A stretch of 15,411 nt of DNA from Bacillota bacterium (GCA_023393095.1 JAEWMT010000067.1:1-15411), one strand, 5' to 3'; shown: positions 7,255-15,134, numbered from the stretch's first letter. The notes: generated from the letters alone by a model not told the origin. A program made the numbers and translations.

Positions 7255-8550
7255 GTGGCAGGAAAAGTAGATGACAGAAAACAGCTGAGATGTTCTTTCT
7301 GTAATAAAACTCAGGATCAGGTCAGAAAGCTGATTGCAGGTCCGGGCGTATATATTTGTGATGAATGTATTGAAATATGCAGTGAAATCATTGAGGAAGA
7401 ATTTGATGGTGAACCTGTACTCAATTCAGATATTAATTTATTAAAGCCTTCGGAGATCAAAGCATTCTTAGACCAGCATGTGGTTGGACAGGAAGAAGCG
7501 AAAAAGGTTCTGGCCGTTTCCGTATATAATCATTATAAAAGAGTACTTGCTGAAAAAGATTTGGATGTTGAGCTTCAAAAAAGTAATATTCTGATGATTG
7601 GCCCAACCGGTTCTGGTAAGACTTATCTTGCTCAGACACTGGCAAAGCTTTTGAATGTTCCTTTTGCGATTGCAGATGCCACTGCACTTACCGAAGCTGG
7701 ATATGTGGGTGAGGATGTAGAGAATATTCTCCTTAAGATAATCCAGGCAGCAGATTTTGATATTGAACGTGCCCAATATGGTATCATCTATATTGATGAG
7801 ATTGATAAGATTACAAGAAAATCAGAGAATACCTCGATTACCAGAGACGTATCAGGAGAAGGTGTTCAACAGGCTCTGTTAAAAATTCTGGAAGGAACCA
7901 TTGCTTCCGTACCTCCGCAGGGAGGAAGAAAACATCCTCATCAAGAATTTATACAGATTGATACAACCAATATATTATTTATTTGCGGTGGTGCTTTTGA
8001 CGGTCTGGAGAAGATAATCGAGGCTCGTATCGGGCAGAAATCAATTGGTTTTAATGCTCAGATCATTGAAAAGAATAAAACAAACGTTGGTGAATTATTC
8101 AAACAGGCAATGCCGCAGGATTTAATTAAATTTGGTTTAATTCCTGAATTTGTAGGTCGTGTACCTGTTACTGTAGCTCTTGACATGTTGGATGAAGCAG
8201 CACTGGTTCGTATTCTAACCGAACCGAAGAATGCTATTTCAAAACAGTACAAGAAGCTGTTTGAACTGGACGGCGTGGAATTGGAATTTGAAGATGACGC
8301 ACTTGAAGAGATTGCAAAACAGTCTTTTCAGAGAAAAATCGGTGCCAGAGGACTTCGTGCCATTATGGAATCAGTAATGATGGATTCAATGTACAGTATT
8401 CCTTCCGATACGCAGGTAATCAAATGTATCATAACAAAGGAATCCGTACTTGGAAATGAGAAGCCAAAAGTGGTACTTTCGGAAGAAAGTGTAGTAAGAA
8501 AGCCGATTTCAAAACGAGGCTCTAAGAAAAGTAAAGACGAAATAGCATAG
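7255..8550 (+). CDS. clpX: ATP-dependent Clp protease ATP-binding subunit ClpX
   Basis: ClpX is the AAA+ unfoldase that feeds tagged substrates into ClpP. The 431 residues show an N-terminal zinc domain (Cys13, Cys16, Cys35, Cys38), Walker A GPTGSGKT at 116-123, pore loop GYVG at 149-152, Walker B IIYIDEID at 177-184, RKH pore-2 loop at 225-227, the IGF ClpP-docking loop at 264-266, an arginine finger near EFVGR (298-302) and the sensor-2 GAR at 363-365. The IGF loop means it can pair with the neighbouring ClpP. The start is GTG at 7255, about 5 nt after GAGGTGAT (7242-7249); an ATG at 7248 is out of frame. The C-terminus is Lys/Ser-rich (SKRGSKKSKDEIA), unremarkable for the family. A regulatory hairpin begins 6 nt after its stop. 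Confidence 0.97.
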   Translation: MAGKVDDRKQLRCSFCNKTQDQVRKLIAGPGVYICDECIEICSEIIEEEFDGEPVLNSDINLLKPSEIKAFLDQHVVGQEEAKKVLAVSVYNHYKRVLAEKDLDVELQKSNILMIGPTGSGKTYLAQTLAKLLNVPFAIADATALTEAGYVGEDVENILLKIIQAADFDIERAQYGIIYIDEIDKITRKSENTSITRDVSGEGVQQALLKILEGTIASVPPQGGRKHPHQEFIQIDTTNILFICGGAFDGLEKIIEARIGQKSIGFNAQIIEKNKTNVGELFKQAMPQDLIKFGLIPEFVGRVPVTVALDMLDEAALVRILTEPKNAISKQYKKLFELDGVELEFEDDALEEIAKQSFQRKIGARGLRAIMESVMMDSMYSIPSDTQVIKCIITKESVLGNEKPKVVLSEESVVRKPISKRGSKKSKDEIA

Positions 8551-8556
8551 AGATTG

Positions 8557-8605
8557 AAAGGGGATATTACAAAACACACGATTGTTTTGCAGCATCCCCT
8601 TTTAT
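8557..8605 (+). terminator. Two-part hairpin with T-run between clpX and engB (attenuator or partial terminator)
   Basis: AAAGGGGAT (8557-8565) pairs with ATCCCCTTT (8594-8602), and CAAAACA (8570-8576) pairs with TGTTTTG (8583-8589) above a 4-by-4 internal loop. The run TTTT at 8600-8603 follows the GC core. The engB SD begins only 4 nt after the stem. Such a position can end part of the transcripts after clpX or set engB dose; which of these applies is inferred. Confidence 0.65.
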
Positions 8606-8616
8606 TGGAGGAAATA

Positions 8617-9237
8617 GTGATTATAAAAAGCGTGAATTTAGAGACAGTATGTGGTATTACCAGCATTCTTCCGGTGAATGAAAAACCAGAGGTTGCATTT
8701 GCGGGTAAATCTAATGTAGGTAAATCTTCCTTGATAAACGCACTGATGAACCGTAAATCCTTGGCCAGGACATCCTCGCAGCCAGGTAAGACGCAGACGA
8801 TTAACTTCTATAATATTAATGATGAGATTTATTATGTGGATCTACCCGGCTACGGCTATGCTAAGGTATCGGAATCAGTGAAGCAAAAATGGGGTAAAAT
8901 GATTGAGAAGTATTTAAAAACCTCAAGGCAGTTGAGAATGGTATTTCTTTTATTGGATATACGTCATGAACCCTCTGCAAATGATAAGAGTATGTACGAT
9001 TGGATTATTTATCAGGGTTTTACACCTGTAATTATTGCGACAAAACTTGACAAAATCAATCGTAGTCAGAAGGATAAACAGATTAAAATAATCAGAGAAG
9101 GATTGAAGGCAGCTCCGGGGACAAAAATAATGCCCTTCTCTTCACTAACGAAGCAGGGCAGAGATGAAATCTGGGAATGCATCGAGAATATCTGTGGATT
9201 AAATGAAAATATTCCCGAACAAAATGCGGACAACTAA
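8617..9237 (+). CDS. engB: Ribosome biogenesis GTP-binding protein EngB (YsxC/YihA)
   Basis: EngB is a small essential GTPase needed for late assembly of the 50S ribosomal subunit. The 206 residues carry G1 GKSNVGKS at 30-37, switch I around PGKTQT at 57-61, G3 DLPG at 75-78 and G4 TKLD at 142-145, with the usual length. The start is GTG at 8617, 5 nt after GGAGG (8607-8611), giving MIIKSVNLETVCG, which matches the family N-terminus. The frame is open up to an ATG at 8554, but those 21 extra residues would be encoded by the hairpin between clpX and engB, have no SD and do not resemble the family. engB ends the tig-clpP-clpX cluster; a lon gene, common just before it in Firmicutes, is absent. 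It converges on the DUF4364 gene. Confidence 0.95.
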   Translation: MIIKSVNLETVCGITSILPVNEKPEVAFAGKSNVGKSSLINALMNRKSLARTSSQPGKTQTINFYNINDEIYYVDLPGYGYAKVSESVKQKWGKMIEKYLKTSRQLRMVFLLLDIRHEPSANDKSMYDWIIYQGFTPVIIATKLDKINRSQKDKQIKIIREGLKAAPGTKIMPFSSLTKQGRDEIWECIENICGLNENIPEQNADN

Positions 9238-9374
9238 AATCTAAAATATATGCTTTATAAAAAAGATAATTAAAAAATACTTTTGCAAATTGAAAATCTG
9301 GATAGGCTTAGAGGGAAGGTAAATGTAGTGTTCCCTTGAAATTAGTATCAAAAATATTTGCAACAACCCATATA

Positions 9375-9899
9375 TTATTTATTTTCAAGGAGCGATGACA
9401 TCAGGTAGGCATAGATGTCGGAGCTCTTTTCTTTCCAATTATTGCAAACCATGGAAGCTTCCGCTTCAGTAGTAACCGTTAAGGTTAAATCGATGATAGA
9501 GGTATCTCTTTCAATCACTTTTAAATGAGTTGCAAATTCCCCCTTTTTTATTTGGAAAAATTCTGCAAAGGTAGAAACCTCTTCTTGAAGTTCATATTTA
9601 TTCTGATTTAGATAGGCCTCAATATCTTCCTTTATTCCGGCGGAAATCATATTATCAAAAAACACCAGAGTCTGAGAACCGCTTTCTGTTATTCGATATA
9701 AAGTACTGTTTCGGATCGTTTTCGTTGTAATAAAGGAATCATCAATTAATTCTGATAAGGCGCGCTGGATATTAAAATAATTCGTGTACTCCTTTTCCAA
9801 TATAAATGCGGTCAACTGTCCGTTAGTTAGTGGAAAGCTGACTCGGCTGAGGATATATAAAATCATTAATTTATATAACATAAAGGTATCAGATGACAT
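9375..9899 (-). CDS. DUF4364 family protein, winged-helix-like
   Basis: This 174-residue protein matches my memory of DUF4364, a Firmicutes family of unknown function. Residues 1-75 have the pattern of a winged-helix DNA-binding domain: several helices, then SELIDDSFITTKTIRNSTLYRIT as recognition helix and wing, followed by TESGSQTLVFF. The C-terminal half is a mixed alpha/beta segment without recognisable catalytic residues. A transcription regulator is the natural inference, but target and ligand are unknown. The start is ATG at 9899, 5 nt after AAAGGAGG (complement of 9905-9912), which is strong. It is last in a leftward unit after the malic enzyme and radical SAM genes, 60 bp downstream of the latter. 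No clear terminator follows; AGGGAA/TTCCCT (9312-9336) lacks a T-run. Confidence 0.75.
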   Translation of the reverse strand: MSSDTFMLYKLMILYILSRVSFPLTNGQLTAFILEKEYTNYFNIQRALSELIDDSFITTKTIRNSTLYRITESGSQTLVFFDNMISAGIKEDIEAYLNQNKYELQEEVSTFAEFFQIKKGEFATHLKVIERDTSIIDLTLTVTTEAEASMVCNNWKEKSSDIYAYLMSSLLENK

Positions 9900-9959
9900 G
9901 GCAGCCTCCTTTCATTGACTTTTATACTAAGATAATTACACAGATTTTCATCTTTTAAA

Positions 9960-10892
9960 TTACCTAATAAATTTTTTGCCTTGATAGCTGTCCATTTGCT
10001 TCATTCTATTATGAATACTGTTTAGCACCATTTTTTTATTCCTACTCCAAAGAGGAGCGAGAAGATTAATCTTAGGCCCATCACCCGTAATTCGGTGGAT
10101 TACCATTTCTTCAGGAAGTAGTTCGAGACAATCAATTAAAATCGTAATATAATCCTCCAGGGAGAGAATCTTAGTAAATTTGCCTTGTTCATAGAGTGTA
10201 CCAAGATCAGTATCCTTTAGTATATGCAGCAGTTGCAGTTTAATACCCTGAATGGGGAGATCGGATATATATTTCATGGTCATTAACATATCATGTTTTG
10301 TTTCCGTTGGCAAGCCTAGAATTGTATGAACAATCACCGTGATATTAAGCTTATGAAGCTGGTATACCTTTTCTTCAAATACGGATAAGGGATATCCGCG
10401 TCTGATAAAATCAGCTGTTTGTTCGTGTATGGTCTGCAGACCTAATTCAATCCAGACTGGTTTCATCTGATTCAGTTCACATAATAGAGCGAGTATCTCA
10501 TCTCCCAAACAGTCCGGTCTTGTGGCAATGGAAAGAATCACAATATCAGGGTGGCTGATAGCTTCCATAAAAATTTTACGAAGGTAGGAAACAGGAGCAT
10601 AAGTATTGGTATATGCTTGAAAATAAGCGATATATTTAGCATCCCCCGGTGATGTTATTTTTGCTTTCACTAGGTGTTTGGCTTCTTCAATCTGTAAAGT
10701 GATGGATTTATCCGGTGAGGCTGCAAAATCTCCAGAACCTCCACCACTGCAGAAGATGCAGCCATGGCTACCCAGAGTGCCGTCACGGTTCGGGCAGGTC
10801 AGACCTGCATTCAAGGATAATTTATATATTTTCCTCCCATAAATTTTCTTTAGCTCATAATCTAAGGAGTGATATCGCTTCTGGTCCCACAC
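9960..10892 (-). CDS. Radical SAM protein, TIGR01212 (YhcC-like) family
   Basis: This 310-residue protein has the radical SAM cluster motif as Cys33-x11-Cys45-x2-Cys48, in TCPNRDGTLGSHGCIFC, which marks the TIGR01212/YhcC-like family. The family binds a [4Fe-4S] cluster and SAM, and its substrate is not established to my knowledge. Following segments PDCLGDEIL, VWIELGLQT and VHTILGLPTET are the expected barrel strands and helices. The start is GTG at 10892: AGAGG overlapping the stop codon of the malic enzyme gene (10902-10904) provides the SD, and only 9 bp separate the two genes. This arrangement suggests translational coupling. Confidence 0.9.
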   Translation of the reverse strand: MWDQKRYHSLDYELKKIYGRKIYKLSLNAGLTCPNRDGTLGSHGCIFCSGGGSGDFAASPDKSITLQIEEAKHLVKAKITSPGDAKYIAYFQAYTNTYAPVSYLRKIFMEAISHPDIVILSIATRPDCLGDEILALLCELNQMKPVWIELGLQTIHEQTADFIRRGYPLSVFEEKVYQLHKLNITVIVHTILGLPTETKHDMLMTMKYISDLPIQGIKLQLLHILKDTDLGTLYEQGKFTKILSLEDYITILIDCLELLPEEMVIHRITGDGPKINLLAPLWSRNKKMVLNSIHNRMKQMDSYQGKKFIR

Positions 10893-10901
10893 GATAAGCC
10901 T

Positions 10902-12056
10902 CTACTTTCTAATGTTAGCCTTAACAGCACTGCTTACAACGTCACTGACTCTTGGATCAAAGGCCTGGGGCATGATATTGTTTTCATTTAGTTCACTATC
11001 CTCTACAAGTCCTGCAATTGCGAGTGCAGCGGCAAGCTTCATTTCTTCCGTAATCTGGGTTGCTCTACCCTCTAATGCACCCTTGAATATTCCTGGGAAT
11101 GCAACAACATTATTAACCTGATTAGGGAAATCAGAACGTCCTGTAGCAACGACCTTAGCACCGGCTTCCTTCGCAAGATCGGGCATTATTTCCGGAATCG
11201 GGTTTGCCATAGCAAATATTATAGCATCCTTATTCATGGAAGCAACCATTTCCTTACTTACAATACCCGGTGCAGAAACACCTACAAAAAGATCGGCTCC
11301 TTTTAGCGCATCAGCTAATGTGCCTTTTTTATTCTCAAGATTTGTAACCTTCAGCATGGATTCCTGCATCCAATTTAAATTCGGATAATCCTTTGACAGA
11401 ATTCCCTCTCTATCACAAAGAGTAACATGATGAAAGCCATAAGCTAATAACAGCTTGGAGATCGCAATCCCAGCGGAACCGGCACCATTAACAACAACCC
11501 GGCATTCTTCTTTGGTCTTTCCGGTTACTTTAAGTGCATTGATGGAACCTGCAAGTACAACAATTGCGGTACCATGCTGATCATCATGGAATACCGGTAT
11601 GTCAAGTGTTTTTTTCAAGCGCTCTTCTATTTCAAAGCATCTGGGAGCTGAGATATCCTCTAAGTTAATACCTCCAAATGCAGGTGCTATCGCAGTAATT
11701 GTTTTTATGATTTCTTCCGTATCCTGCGTATCAAGACAAATTGGAACAGCATTTACACCGCCAAACTCTTTGAATAAAACCGCTTTTCCTTCCATTACAG
11801 GCATTGCAGCATAAGGTCCGATATTGCCTAAACCAAGAACAGCACTTCCATCTGAAATTACAGCTATTGTATTAGCCTTGATTGTATATTTATAAGCAGC
11901 TTCCTTGTCCTCAGCAATTACTTTGCAGGGCTCAGCAACACCTGGAGTATAGGCAACAGCTAGATCTTCTCTTGATTTTACCTGACATTTTGAAGTTGTT
12001 TCAATTTTTCCGTTCCATTCTTCGTGCATTTTAAGGGCCTGTTCATTAATATTCAT
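10902..12056 (-). CDS. Malic enzyme (malate dehydrogenase, oxaloacetate-decarboxylating), short form
   Basis: This cytosolic enzyme oxidatively decarboxylates malate to pyruvate and CO2, linking C4 acids to pyruvate in an anaerobe's central metabolism. The 384 residues are the short bacterial form without a phosphotransacetylase domain. Visible are catalytic Tyr36 in AYTPGVAEP, Lys91 in EGKAVLFK, metal ligands Glu133-Asp134 and Asp158-Asp159 (HDDQHGTA), and the nucleotide-binding GAGSAG at 191-196; NAD versus NADP cannot be decided. The start is ATG at 12056 after GGAGGA and a 4-nt spacer. An in-frame ATG at 12068 overlaps that SD and is rejected. A CCGC/GCGG mini-hairpin (12072-12083) sits just upstream of the SD. 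It is first in the leftward unit and divergent from rho. Confidence 0.95.
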   Translation of the reverse strand: MNINEQALKMHEEWNGKIETTSKCQVKSREDLAVAYTPGVAEPCKVIAEDKEAAYKYTIKANTIAVISDGSAVLGLGNIGPYAAMPVMEGKAVLFKEFGGVNAVPICLDTQDTEEIIKTITAIAPAFGGINLEDISAPRCFEIEERLKKTLDIPVFHDDQHGTAIVVLAGSINALKVTGKTKEECRVVVNGAGSAGIAISKLLLAYGFHHVTLCDREGILSKDYPNLNWMQESMLKVTNLENKKGTLADALKGADLFVGVSAPGIVSKEMVASMNKDAIIFAMANPIPEIMPDLAKEAGAKVVATGRSDFPNQVNNVVAFPGIFKGALEGRATQITEEMKLAAALAIAGLVEDSELNENNIMPQAFDPRVSDVVSSAVKANIRK

Positions 12057-12164
12057 ATTATCCTCCATCTGCCGCTTGTGCGGTATAAAAATACTGAGCG
12101 TAAAGCTTGCTCCGCTACTTGCTACTTGAAAATGTTTTTCTTTTCAACCTAACAAATCAAAGTT

Positions 12165-12193
12165 ATCATATCACTATAAAAATGGTAAATCAA
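12165..12193 (-). promoter_or_regulatory. Sigma-A promoter of the malic enzyme operon
   Basis: On the minus strand, TTGATT (complement of 12188-12193) and TATGAT (complement of 12165-12170) are exactly 17 bp apart. Transcription would begin near 12158, leaving a leader of about 100 nt before the ATG at 12056. Confidence 0.65.
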
Positions 12194-12303
12194 GCATTTT
12201 ACATTGATAGGACACCCAAACAAAAATCCTTTATATAAATAAAATGCTGAAAATAGGTTTTTAAGCTTATAAGAAAATGCTTTTCTTTTTTACCGTGTGG
12301 TTG

Positions 12304-12309
12304 TATAAT
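12304..12309 (+). promoter_or_regulatory. Candidate -10 element for rho
   Basis: TATAAT at 12304-12309 lies about 120 bp before the rho ATG, directly preceded by TG. No good -35 is found at 16-18 bp. The rest of the 360-bp divergent region (12069-12428) holds the opposing malic enzyme promoter. Known Rho leaders often carry autoregulatory termination sites, but none can be recognised here. Confidence 0.4.
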
Positions 12310-12428
12310 ATAGGAACATAGTCAAGGATAATCTATGGATATATTCTCATAATTTAGTTTCTGAATCATCTCTATAATCAAATTCCGTAAGAGAATCCAA
12401 TCCAAACAAAACCAAAGGAGCTGTATAC

Positions 12429-13904
12429 ATGGAAAATCAATATGATACAATGACACTTGTCAATTTAAAGGAGCTGGCGAAAGAAAGAGGATTAAAAAAC
12501 ATTACGACACAAAAGAAAAGCGAATTGATAGAGAGGCTTAAAAAATACGATTCAGAGACCAGACAGGATGATCAGGTAATGGTTGATACAAAACCTGCTA
12601 AAGTTCAGCCTCCGGTAGAACATAATAAATCAGAGCAAGTAAAAGAACAGGTAAAAGTAGAACCAATGAAACCGGATCAGACTAAGGTTGATCATACTAG
12701 GCTTGAGCAGACTCCAATTATGGGAAAAGAAGATAGAAAATCAACAGCGACACAGGCTGAGATGGATCAGCTGGACAGTGGCGAAACCAAGATTGGTATT
12801 TTGGAGGTACTTCCTGATGGATATGGATTTATCCGTTGTGACAACTATCTGCCGGGAGAGAATGATGTATATGTATCACCGGCGCAGATTCGTCGTTTTA
12901 ACTTGAAGACAGGAGATATAGTATCAGGAAATACAAGGGTCCGTAGTCAAAATGAGAAATTCAGTGCTTTGCTCTATATTAAATCAGTCAATGGTTTTCA
13001 TCCGAATGAAGCACAGAAACGTAAGAGATTTGAAGACCTTACACCAATCTTTCCAAATAAACGAATTCACCTTGAGACACCGGGAGCCGGTGTAGCAATG
13101 AGAATGGTGGATCTTATTTCACCAATTGGCAAGGGACAGAGAGGTATGATCGTATCCCAGCCGAAAGCAGGTAAAACAACCCTGTTAAAACAGATTGCAA
13201 GAGCAGTAACAAAAAATCATCCGGATATGAAACTGATTATTCTTTTAATTGATGAACGCCCGGAAGAAGTTACTGATATTAAGGAATCCATTGAGGGTAA
13301 GAATGTTGAGGTTATTTATTCGACCTTTGATGAGCTTCCGGATAATCATAAACGTGTATCAGAGATGGTAATCGAACGTGCGAAACGTCTTGTGGAGCAT
13401 AAACAGGATGTCTTCATCTTACTCGATAGTATTACCAGACTTGCGAGAGCCTATAATCTGACTGTTCAACCAAGCGGCAGGACACTTTCCGGTGGACTTG
13501 ATCCCGCAGCGCTTCACATGCCGAAGAAATTCTTTGGAGCGGCAAGAAATATGCGTGAGGGAGGAAGTTTGACAATACTTGCAACGGCTTTAGTTGAAAC
13601 TGGTAGTAGAATGGATGATGTAGTATTTGAGGAGTTTAAGGGAACTGGTAATATGGAACTTGTTCTTGACCGAAGCTTATCGGAAAAACGTATCTTTCCG
13701 GCAATCGAACTTCAAAGATCCAGTACAAGGAGGGATGACCTTCTCCTTTCACAGTCAGAGGTGGAAGCTACTTATCTAATGCGTAAGGCATTGGGCGGTT
13801 TAAAGTCGGATGAAGCTCTGGAGAGAATCATAGATATGTTCCTGCGAACCAAGACTAATATAGAATTTATTGAAACAATTAAAAAGACTAAAATTGTATT
13901 TTAG
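12429..13904 (+). CDS. rho: Transcription termination factor Rho
   Basis: Rho is the hexameric RNA-dependent ATPase that ends untranslated transcripts. In 491 residues it shows an N-terminal Rho_N helical domain (1-43), a charged linker rich in Lys, Gln, Glu and Val (about 45-115), the primary RNA-binding cold-shock fold (120-190, with LPDGYGFIR), Walker A QPKAGKTT at 244-251, Walker B VFILLDS at 328-334 and the RNA-contacting loop around SGGLDPAALHMPKKFFG (354-370). The linker makes it longer than compact Rho proteins of about 420 residues. The start is ATG at 12429, 8 nt after AAAGGAG (12414-12420). The gene is monocistronic, divergent from the malic enzyme operon and closed by a strong terminator. 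Confidence 0.96.
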   Translation: MENQYDTMTLVNLKELAKERGLKNITTQKKSELIERLKKYDSETRQDDQVMVDTKPAKVQPPVEHNKSEQVKEQVKVEPMKPDQTKVDHTRLEQTPIMGKEDRKSTATQAEMDQLDSGETKIGILEVLPDGYGFIRCDNYLPGENDVYVSPAQIRRFNLKTGDIVSGNTRVRSQNEKFSALLYIKSVNGFHPNEAQKRKRFEDLTPIFPNKRIHLETPGAGVAMRMVDLISPIGKGQRGMIVSQPKAGKTTLLKQIARAVTKNHPDMKLIILLIDERPEEVTDIKESIEGKNVEVIYSTFDELPDNHKRVSEMVIERAKRLVEHKQDVFILLDSITRLARAYNLTVQPSGRTLSGGLDPAALHMPKKFFGAARNMREGGSLTILATALVETGSRMDDVVFEEFKGTGNMELVLDRSLSEKRIFPAIELQRSSTRRDDLLLSQSEVEATYLMRKALGGLKSDEALERIIDMFLRTKTNIEFIETIKKTKIVF

Positions 13905-13966
13905 TGGAATGCAAATAAGATAAATTGGTTAATGATGAATCAAAGCACTGTATAGTGTTATTATAG

Positions 13967-14007
13967 AAAAGAATGAACCAGATACGAATTCAGTTCATTC
14001 TTTTTTT
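13967..14007 (+). terminator. Intrinsic terminator of rho
   Basis: GAATGAAC (13971-13978) pairs with GTTCATTC (13993-14000), extended by AAAA (13967-13970) against the start of a run of seven T (14001-14007). It lies about 65 bp after the rho stop and separates rho from the methyltransferase gene. Confidence 0.88.
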
Positions 14008-14024
14008 AATATCATTTTAAAGCC

Positions 14025-14053
14025 TTTTCATCTATGGATTATGTTGCTATAAT
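14025..14053 (+). promoter_or_regulatory. Extended -10 promoter for the methyltransferase gene
   Basis: TATAAT at 14048-14053 is preceded by TGC (extended -10). TTTTCA at 14025-14030 is a -35 matching TTGACA at four of six positions with 17 bp spacing. Transcription would begin near 14060, so the leader is about 120 nt. Confidence 0.65.
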
Positions 14054-14059
14054 ATAGAA

Positions 14060-14180
14060 AAAAATACCTCTCTAGAGGATGAAGGATATATATCGAAATC
14101 AAAGATGGAAGAGGTATAGCTTGAGAAGAAAATGAAGAAGCTAATTACCAGAGCATAGCGAAAAAAGGGGTATAAAGGGT
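14060..14180 (+). promoter_or_regulatory. Structured leader RNA of the methyltransferase gene
   Basis: ATACCTCT (14064-14071) at the predicted 5' end pairs perfectly with AGAGGTAT (14110-14117). The same CCTC can instead pair locally with GAGG (14075-14078), so the two folds exclude each other. TAGCTT (14117-14122) and AAGCTA (14138-14143) form a further 6-bp stem directly behind the first helix. GGTAT, the partner of ATACC, recurs at 14169-14173 next to the SD AAAGGGG and at 14178-14182 over the start codon. The pairings are visible in the sequence; a regulatory role is inferred. It does not resemble the SAM-I, THF or other riboswitch consensus I know. Confidence 0.45.
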
Positions 14181-15134
14181 ATGGATTATAAAGACTGTTA
14201 TCATAGTTGTACAACGATGCTGATAGAAGGTGCATTGGGTATCCGACTTCGGAAGGAATATGGATTAACTCCGGATAAAGTAGTTGCAAATGCCAGCATG
14301 ATTTATCAGGAAGATGCAAGAAAAGCAATGAAAGAAATATTCGGACAATACATTGATATTGCCAGGGCTTATCAGTTGCCAATAATGCTTATGACCCCGA
14401 CCCGCAAGGCAAATAAAAGCAATGTGGAAAAATCCTCATTTACGGAGAAGATTATTCAGGATAATATTGATTTTATAAAAGAAATACGTGAAGAAGCAAA
14501 GCAGGATGGTAAGTTGAAATATATTTTTGTGGGAGCGCTAATGGGATGTAAAGGTGATGCATATAAAGGGACAGATGTTTTAACGGCTGAAGAAGCCTAT
14601 CAGTTCCATTCCTGGCAGGCACAGCTTTTTCGTAAGGCAGGGGCTGATTTCTTGTATGCGGGAATTATGCCGGCAGTATCGGAGACAATTGGAATGGCAA
14701 GAGCAATGGGTGATACGGCTATACCCTATATTATTAGCTTTATGATCAGGAATAACGGAAGATTGATTGATGGAACAACGATTCACGATGCAATTTCAGC
14801 AATAGAGGCTGCTACGGATATAAAGCCCATTTTCTATATGTCAAATTGTGTTCATCCGATTAATGTAAGTTTAGCTTTGAATCAGGAATTTAATCAAACG
14901 GAGTTAGTTCGAACCCGTTTTAAGGGAATTCAGGCAAATGCTTCTTTGTTATCACCGGAGGAACTGGATCATAGCTGTGAGATTATCAGCTCTGACCCTA
15001 CAGAGCTGGCAGATGAAATGCTAAAGTTAAGAGATAAGTATGGGTTGAAGGTATTTGGTGGGTGCTGCGGTACGGATAATACTCATGTTGAAGAGCTGGC
15101 GAAGAGATTATCGATCCATAGGCTGCGTCACTAG
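14181..15134 (+). CDS. Homocysteine S-methyltransferase family protein, divergent
   Basis: This 317-residue protein belongs to the homocysteine S-methyltransferase (Pfam S-methyl_trans) family, zinc barrel enzymes that move a methyl group to homocysteine or another thiol. The zinc ligands are present: Cys223 in SNCVHP and Cys295-Cys296 in GGCCGT. The N-terminal motif reads IEGALGIRLRKEYG where relatives have a DGGLGTELE-like motif, and YAGIMPAVSE (159-168) stands where relatives have an ETIP-like motif with Glu. The usual AGAD-TTNTY segment is also changed (RAYQLPIMLMTPTRKAN). Substrate is therefore uncertain. No cobalamin-binding domain is attached. The start is ATG at 14181 with AAAGGGG at 14164-14170. 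The gene has its own promoter and leader and lies between rho and rpmE. Confidence 0.82.
   Translation: MDYKDCYHSCTTMLIEGALGIRLRKEYGLTPDKVVANASMIYQEDARKAMKEIFGQYIDIARAYQLPIMLMTPTRKANKSNVEKSSFTEKIIQDNIDFIKEIREEAKQDGKLKYIFVGALMGCKGDAYKGTDVLTAEEAYQFHSWQAQLFRKAGADFLYAGIMPAVSETIGMARAMGDTAIPYIISFMIRNNGRLIDGTTIHDAISAIEAATDIKPIFYMSNCVHPINVSLALNQEFNQTELVRTRFKGIQANASLLSPEELDHSCEIISSDPTELADEMLKLRDKYGLKVFGGCCGTDNTHVEELAKRLSIHRLRH

Noticed and set aside
8554..8616. Longer engB starting at ATG 8554
   Set aside because: The extra residues are read from the intergenic hairpin, do not resemble the family N-terminus, and the ATG has no SD, while GTG 8617 has GGAGG at the right distance.
9312..9336. Terminator between engB and the DUF4364 gene
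   Set aside because: The AGGGAA/TTCCCT stem has a 13-nt loop and no T-run on either strand, so termination is not supported.
14060..14180. Known SAM riboswitch or T-box
   Set aside because: No S-box core, T-box sequence or anticodon-bearing stem could be recognised in the 120-nt leader.
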